Under the pieces are notes generated by a model. That model had not been told where the DNA came from. It was given only the letters and a program-made list of their open reading frames with translations, and made no database searches. Below, in pieces: positions 58,746-64,000 of a stretch of 64,000 nucleotides of DNA. This DNA is from Armigeres subalbatus. Taxonomy: Eukaryota > Arthropoda > Insecta > Diptera > Culicidae. The stretch's first letter is position 1, and the number at the start of each line of letters is the position of its first letter. Location of the stretch: contig NC_085139.1 in assembly GCF_024139115.2 (NCBI RefSeq), positions 256,063,679 through 256,127,678 on the forward strand. The letters are read 5' to 3'. The position numbers and the translations under genes were made by a program.

Positions 58746-59514
58746 TGTGGAGATTATCATGCTGCTAGGCAAGCGGAAGTTTGCTGGAAAACTGTCACTC
58801 CAGTCCGTGATGGTTGACCATATGTCTTTGACTGCTGGCGAAGTACCACGGCTGCTATGATTGATATTTTGGTGGCTCTCCGTTGTTGTTCACATCAAGC
58901 TTTCTTTGATGCTTTCAAATCTATTAAATATTGCCTTTTCATAATAATCAACACCAAGTACACCACACCATCATTTCATTATAATAGGGTTAGTATGGGA
59001 GATAACACTTTTGTCTTCAAACTTTTACAGTAATTTTTTATTCTCAGGGTTTGCAGAAATCGCTCTCTCTCGAGACGAGCCAGCCTTGGGCTGAAAGTCT
59101 CGATAATAAAGACATAAATAAAAATCGCTCTCAATAGATAACGAACAACGATAAAAGAAAGGCAAATACTGTTCCGAATCAACAAGCCATGATATAACAA
59201 ATTTACAAACTTGTATACAAGTGCGAAAAAACAGAATCGGATAGGCAGCCCCACAGAGAAATAAGAGACCGCATAGCTGTATAAAACAAGTTGAAATGCA
59301 TAATCAGAACCAGTGCTCCCCACGTTTGGTGTTGCCCCCCGAATCAGTCCTTTATCATGACAGCTTGCAAAAAAAGTCTCTCGTGGTGTGCTACATATCG
59401 CATATGTATAGTATACAGAGATGATGAGTGAGAGACTTCTCCATTCTCTTTTGGATTCAATCCCTAATTATTCTACATGTTGAAAATTGATATCACTGCT
59501 AACTTATTTTTGAA
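58746..59514. other. intergenic, no gene seen
   Basis: Contains a repeat-like block at about 59045-59155 (CAGGGTTTGCAGAAATCGCT, GGCTGAAAGTCTCGATAA), part of which recurs at 44275-44310 in inverse. Nothing coding is recognised. Confidence 0.4.
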
Positions 59515-59787
59515 ATAGATCGAAAAAATGTAGTGGGTGGCCTATTCATCGATCTTAAAAGGTATTTGACACAATAGATAATACGATTTTCTTAGACAAA
59601 CTTGATAAGTACGGAATTAGAGGGGTTGGAAATGATTTAATTGGGAGCTATTTAACAGACCACAAGCAATCCGTAGCCATAAATGTTTCTAGGAGTGAGT
59701 AGCTTTCTACCCATGTATACAGGAGGAGATCCTCAAGACAGCAATATTGGACCTTTACTGTTTCTAATATTCGTCAATGATCTAGGG
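59515..59787 (+). pseudogene. LINE reverse transcriptase fragment, part 1
   Basis: Degraded RT: GGLFIDLK, then LDKLDKYGIRGVGNDLIGSY, LTDHKQSVAIN and PLLFLIFVNDLG across frames. The text continues at 61391 after a hAT insertion. The clade is not assigned with confidence. Confidence 0.75.
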
Positions 59788-61382
59788 CAGCAGTTGTCAA
59801 CCTTTTCCTTCACTGGTACCCCTTCAGAGGTTTGCATACCTTGAGGTACCCCTTGGAGTTTTTTTTCATTTTATCTAGAGACATGTAAAAGTAAATTTTT
59901 CGCATTCAATTTTCAAACCGATTGAAGTTTCAAAAAATAATTTAGGGCTTCCAAAATATTTACGCAATTCGACTTCGTTATTTTAAACTTTGATAACACT
60001 AATAATTGTCATATTAAATTGAGTTAACTTCAAACTGTTTAGGTTTAATTATAATACGAATTTTAGATTTTATTTTGAATTAATTTTTAATTTCAGACAC
60101 TGCCAAAAAAGAGTTGAAAAATGGAGATGTTGGAAATAAAATAGTTCCCGAAACTTTTACTCTTCTGATACAATATCAGTTTAGGAGGCTGGGTTCGAAT
60201 CCCGGAAAAATAAAGAAAAAGAAAAAAGAAATTCTTCTAGTTTTAATCTTCGATTAACGAATATTGGAGATGTTCCGGGTTTTTCGAGGGTATGTTTAAA
60301 ATATTTCTTTTTTGTTTATCATTGTTTGTGACGTGAACCTTCATAGTAATTTATGATTTACCAAAAATGTATAACTAATTTTCCGACTAATGGTAGCTAC
60401 AGGTCGTGAATCCGTTCTCGAAAATGTTTCTGTATTCAGCTTCTTGCAGAGCCACGAACTTTGATACCCATATTCGGACAAGAAGAATTTCTGCTTTCGA
60501 ATAGTAGAACTTTATCAAAATCGGCTTATTGCTTATTGTTTTGCATTCACAAACCGATGTGGCTAGTAGAATTCGTAATAAGTGTGCATCCTCTGAGAAA
60601 CTCTTGGCCACTATGGACTTTTTGAAAACCGTCATCCATGTGGCCAAATGTGACGATGTTTGAGTTTTGAAGAAAACTCACACTGCATTCCTCTCTGATA
60701 GTATGTTAAAATCAACGCCCGGATTGTCACAAGAAGTCCCGTAGCTAATTATTGTTGGCTATAAGGACGTGATGCATATTATAGAATCTATCTCTAACTC
60801 TACTGATAAGAACTAGTTTACGCTTATTATTTCAAGAAAAAATATTTTAAGCTCCTTTTAGTGGAATGTATTCAACCGTCTAAGACGAGTTTTAGTACTT
60901 TCCATTTAATTCCACTACGTTTTGTTATCTTTGCAGATACGTATTTCGAACTCAACTGTCGTCAGGCCGTCTTCAGTGTCTCGTACTTGACTCGACTTAT
61001 TATGCTTATTATGTTTGAAAATAAATTTATAATACTTATATCAATTGATGGACCGTTTCCAAATGGGTGTAATAGATATTGACCATAGGCTTTTGAACAG
61101 CGATTCTAGAATCTCTCCGAAACTCAAGCTCCAGGAATGTGCTATTAATTCAGGATGGAACATTTCCTCAATAGAACAAAACGATTCCGTTCTATCTGGT
61201 AGTCAAATGAATAAAATAGACTGAATAAAGGAGTACTAGTCGTTTTAAATTTCGAGGTAAATCCTAATTTTTTTTTGCTATTATAATACAACATCCGCCA
61301 TTACGCATCTTTGTTTCAGGTACCCCTAGAGACCAGCGAAGGTACCCCCAGGGGTGCATGTAGCCCAGGTTGAGAACCGCTG
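59788..61382. mobile_element. non-autonomous hAT element, 8-bp target duplication
   Basis: 1,595 bp with CAGCAGTTGTCAACCTTTTC at the left and the complement of CAGCGGTTCTCAACCTGGGC at the right, the hAT-type CAGNGGTTCTCAACC terminus. ATCTAGGG is duplicated at 59780-59787 and 61383-61390. The sub-terminal GGTACCCC motifs are also inverted. The interior has no transposase-like frame; two frames of 73 to 86 codons are not recognised. Confidence 0.92.
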
Positions 61383-61560
61383 ATCTAGGGAATTTGAAGC
61401 TTCGTGGAGTTCCAAGGCTCTTTGCTGACGATACAGCTTTGTTTTATCCAAACTCATGTGTACATTCCAATGCATTGTAAGAGATATTAAATCTTAATTG
61501 CCTTAACCGTACTTTTAGATTTTTTTAAATGGAAACATCCATGTATCAGTAGTCAAAACA
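61383..61560 (+). pseudogene. LINE reverse transcriptase fragment, part 2
   Basis: Continues directly from 59787: GNLKLRGVPRLFADDTALFYPN, which holds the catalytic FADD motif, then fades out by about 61560. Confidence 0.75.
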
Positions 61561-62677
61561 CTAGTCATGCAAATGACTTGCTGAGAAGCAGAGTATATAC
61601 GAACTTCGGCCAAGCTCGATTATCTTTCAAAGGTCCAAATAGGTATAATATTATTCCTTGTAACATACTTAATTATGTAATTTCCTTATTAGCTTATACA
61701 CCTCATTTTTTTTCATCTCACCTAATTTTATTAAATGTTCGACAGTTTTGAAAAAATAATTGAAACTTATATTCTAGTATGAATTTTGAATATTCATCAC
61801 TTGTTTTTGAATAAATATTTGTAAATTGACAGTAGTATTTAAAAAACCTGCAGCATACTAACCTTAACGGCTTGAAAAGCCAAAATGGTTAAGTAAATGA
61901 AGTGTGCTGTGCAACATACTATTGCGGAAGAAAACCACCTCGAGCGTCATCGGTTGATAAATGAAGTAGGATTTTTTGCTCAGCTAAAATGGCCCCATCA
62001 AATGTGCTCTCGATAAGAGTGCGGCATAATGAGGATTTGTTTTCAATAACATTTAAAGCTGTTTCATGACTGGGTCAGATATGCTTCGTGTTTTGCTTTT
62101 CGTTGGGTTACGTTTCGTGGTTTCGTATTTACCTAGTCAGTGATTGTATTCGGTTTTTTTCTCTCCTCTAATTTCCATTATAAGCAGGATACAATTATAC
62201 AATCATTCAGTTGAGATCTCCGTCACTAAGTTTTTTTTCTGACGGGTTTTGACAACAACCGAATCTACTTGTTTAGTACCATTGAAAATTTGAAGCCAGA
62301 ACAAGCACACCATACCATTTTCAATGCCATGGGAACGGCTGTTGTTGATGCGCATAAACGGCATAAGAACCTGATTGCTATGTGATGATGTACAACGTCC
62401 ACCTTGACTACCATGTTGCTGTTGTGAGTTGTCTGTCTGTCGCGCCTGTTAACGTAGTGTGCAATGTGAATGGTTGGCTTTTTATCGTCATATTTTGATC
62501 AGTGATTTCAACATAAAAGGGGTTGAATATTATAAACAAGTTTATATTTGGTGATAATTGGAACGAAAAACACGCAGGTTTTGATCACGAAGAAAAAAAA
62601 TTGGCTGTGTTTCCTATAAATATACGAGCAATATTGAAAACTAATACTCGATGGTAATGGCTGGCAAAAGTAAAATA
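61561..62677. other. AT-rich intergenic DNA, nothing recognised
   Basis: No coding signal, repeat family or structural RNA seen. Confidence 0.4.
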
Positions 62678-63132
62678 AGGACACTCCTCACGGAATGCAT
62701 ATTTCATTGTACTGGCACACTGCTGCACTTTTCAAGAGCACACCACTCGATACAGAAGTAACGCCCAATGAAAATAAATACTAAGGTATGGAAATCCATA
62801 TATTGTGTGCGTGCCTTTCGCGTATGGCGAAAAAGCTTTCACTACCACATTCAAACGAGCTCCCATAGGAAGCCGTGCAAATATGTACGTCACCATTTGC
62901 TGTTTACATTTTTCATCATCCACTAATACGCTTGCATTTGGTCTTCTTCCTCACCTTCTATCTATTCTCATTGAGTAACGCCCAACTGTCATTGTTATTA
63001 TTGCACGCATGCTGCGACGCAGCAAAGCTGAAATAATGACAATGACAGTTGTACGTTGCTTCCGTATTGAGTGGTGTGCCCTCGAAAACGCGAGTAAATA
63101 TTTTTAAGTTTGCATTCCGTGAGGAGTGTCCT
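62678..63132. mobile_element. 455-bp MITE with nested hairpin
   Basis: Termini AGGACACTCCTCACGGAATG and its complement ending at 63132. Further inverted blocks include GCACACCACTCGATACAGAA with TTCCGTATTGAGTGGTGTGC, and an inner hairpin AACTGTCATTGTTATTATT near 62971-63050. A smaller relative is at 40170-40321. Confidence 0.8.
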
Positions 63133-63289
63133 TTAGGATTTTTTTTAGGAAAATCCTATGCACTATCCGAGCCTTCCAAATGGAATGTACAACTAAGGCT
63201 TCGATAGTTATTATTCTCAAATGGCCCTCTCATACTTCAACACCTTTAGAATAGATTTCATACTGGTCGCAATCTAGAGACAAGTTTCA

Positions 63290-63725
63290 GATGGAGGGAT
63301 GGAAAATGGAGGTAAGAAAAAGAAAGGGAGAAAGAAGAAGTAAGAGGGGAAAAAAGAAGAAGGAAGCAGGAAGACGAAAGAAGGAATTTCCTCAATTTTC
63401 ACTTCTGACTGCTTACACCTCGCTCCAATTCACTTTCAACTCCACACTTCATTTCCTCCACATCATTTCTCACTTCCCACTTCGCACTTCTCGTTTTTCA
63501 CTTCTTATTTCTCACTTTTCATTTCTCCCGCTTCACATTCCTTATTTCTCATTCCTCACTTCTCACTTTCTCGGATTTCACTTCTTTCATCTGACATGTC
63601 TATTTTATGTTTCATTTCTCATTTCTCACCCCTTAACTTTTCACTTCATACTTCTTATTTCTCACTTCTCGCTTAACACTTTTCACGCCTCGTTTTCCAC
63701 TTTCCACTTCTGACCTTTTATTTCT
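63290..63725 (+). repeat. purine-rich to pyrimidine-rich low-complexity tract
   Basis: GA-rich to about 63390 (GGAGGTAAGAAAAAGAAAGG), then CTT/CAC-rich units such as TCTCACTTCTCATTTCTCAC to about 63725. The 140-codon frame across it is an artefact of composition. Confidence 0.8.
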
Positions 63726-63727
63726 GA

Positions 63728-64000
63728 TGGGAGCGCACCGTATCTCGTGAGGCGGCACGTGTACTCACGGGCATGATGCCTATAAAATTGGTGGTGGAGG
63801 AAGACAAGGAGTGCTACGCCCTCAGGGGCACCGATAACGCTCGAAGGAATATCAAGGCAGCAACGGTAGCCAAATGGCAGAGGGAGTGGGACAACTCGGC
63901 TAAGGGAAGGTGGACCCATCGCCTAGTCCCAAGTGTGTTGGCATGGACCTCATGGAGAGCAAAACTTTGGCTTGACCCAGTTCTTAACAGGCCACGGATG
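63728..64000 (+). mobile_element. R1-type LINE ORF2 C-terminal region, open to the window edge
   Basis: 91 open codons: SREAARVLTGMMPIKLVVEE, AKWQREWDNSAKGRWTHRLV, then LWLDPVLNRPR. It matches the C-terminal domain of the R1 copy at 25010-25300 (GMMPIDIVI, AKWQR, WTHRLIPEI, LTQVLTGH). The zinc finger would follow outside the window. The upstream part is absent, replaced by low-complexity sequence. Confidence 0.8.

Noticed and set aside
63291..63713. 140-codon frame near the window end
   Set aside because: It spans a purine-rich to pyrimidine-rich simple-sequence tract.
1..64000. CRISPR array, bacterial operon or riboswitch
   Set aside because: Introns, SINEs and LTR elements show a eukaryotic nuclear genome; the tandem repeats lack equal spacers.
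1..64000. Endogenous viral element
   Set aside because: The gypsy and copia elements have no env-like frame, and no frame resembled flavivirus or rhabdovirus proteins; all RT sequences fit retrotransposons.

Overview
The window looks like nuclear DNA from a culicine mosquito, most likely genus Aedes. The evidence is a large, intron-bearing gene for an animal autophagy protein (EPG5), short introns with GT-AG sites, and many transposable elements (TEs) of the kinds that fill Aedes genomes: tRNA-headed SINEs, I-, R1- and RTE-like LINEs, Ty1/copia and Ty3/gypsy-Mag elements, and MITEs with 4-bp or 8-bp target duplications. The species assignment is an inference; no rRNA, mitochondrial or single-copy marker confirms it.

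Only two cellular genes can be supported, both on the minus strand. (1) EPG5, positions 19765 down to 11405, nine coding exons whose phases all join and give 2,193 residues. (2) A gene for an uncharacterised 1,261-residue, largely disordered protein with an N-terminal MGNSGS myristoylation-like motif, positions 31349 down to 27075, four coding exons, all phase 0. No functional link between the two is visible.

Layout. 1-1216: SINE head and internally deleted RTE-like LINE. 3046-5443: small Ty1/copia deletion derivative with almost identical LTRs. 5684-8750: nest of MITE and foldback elements. 8885-10618: large hAT-like foldback element with an AT-rich core. 10619-11335: two inverted tRNA-derived SINEs. 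11405-19765: EPG5, with a polypurine-filled intron. 20811-26040: R1-type LINE carrying a minisatellite and a MITE. 26359-26621: SINE. 27075-31349: the second gene, with a palindromic MITE in its last intron. 33405-39840: a satellite of about 24 bp, split by a MITE-like element and a 4.3-kb Mag-type gypsy element. 40170-45750: gene-poor DNA with MITEs. 46075-46535: RTE-like fragment. 46551-53873: near full-length I-clade LINE with a SINE inserted in its ORF1. 54077-57580: MITEs. 57700-58745: minisatellites. 59515-61560: LINE fragment split by a non-autonomous hAT. 62678-63132: MITE. 63728-64000: C-terminus of an R1 LINE running off the window.

Many insertion boundaries are sharp (target duplications of 4, 8, 12 and 13 bp, or an empty-site copy), so insertion order can be read directly. 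I found no CRISPR, operon or multi-gene defence-like system, and nothing virus-derived. The most distinctive content is the nested TE structure and the uncharacterised protein gene.
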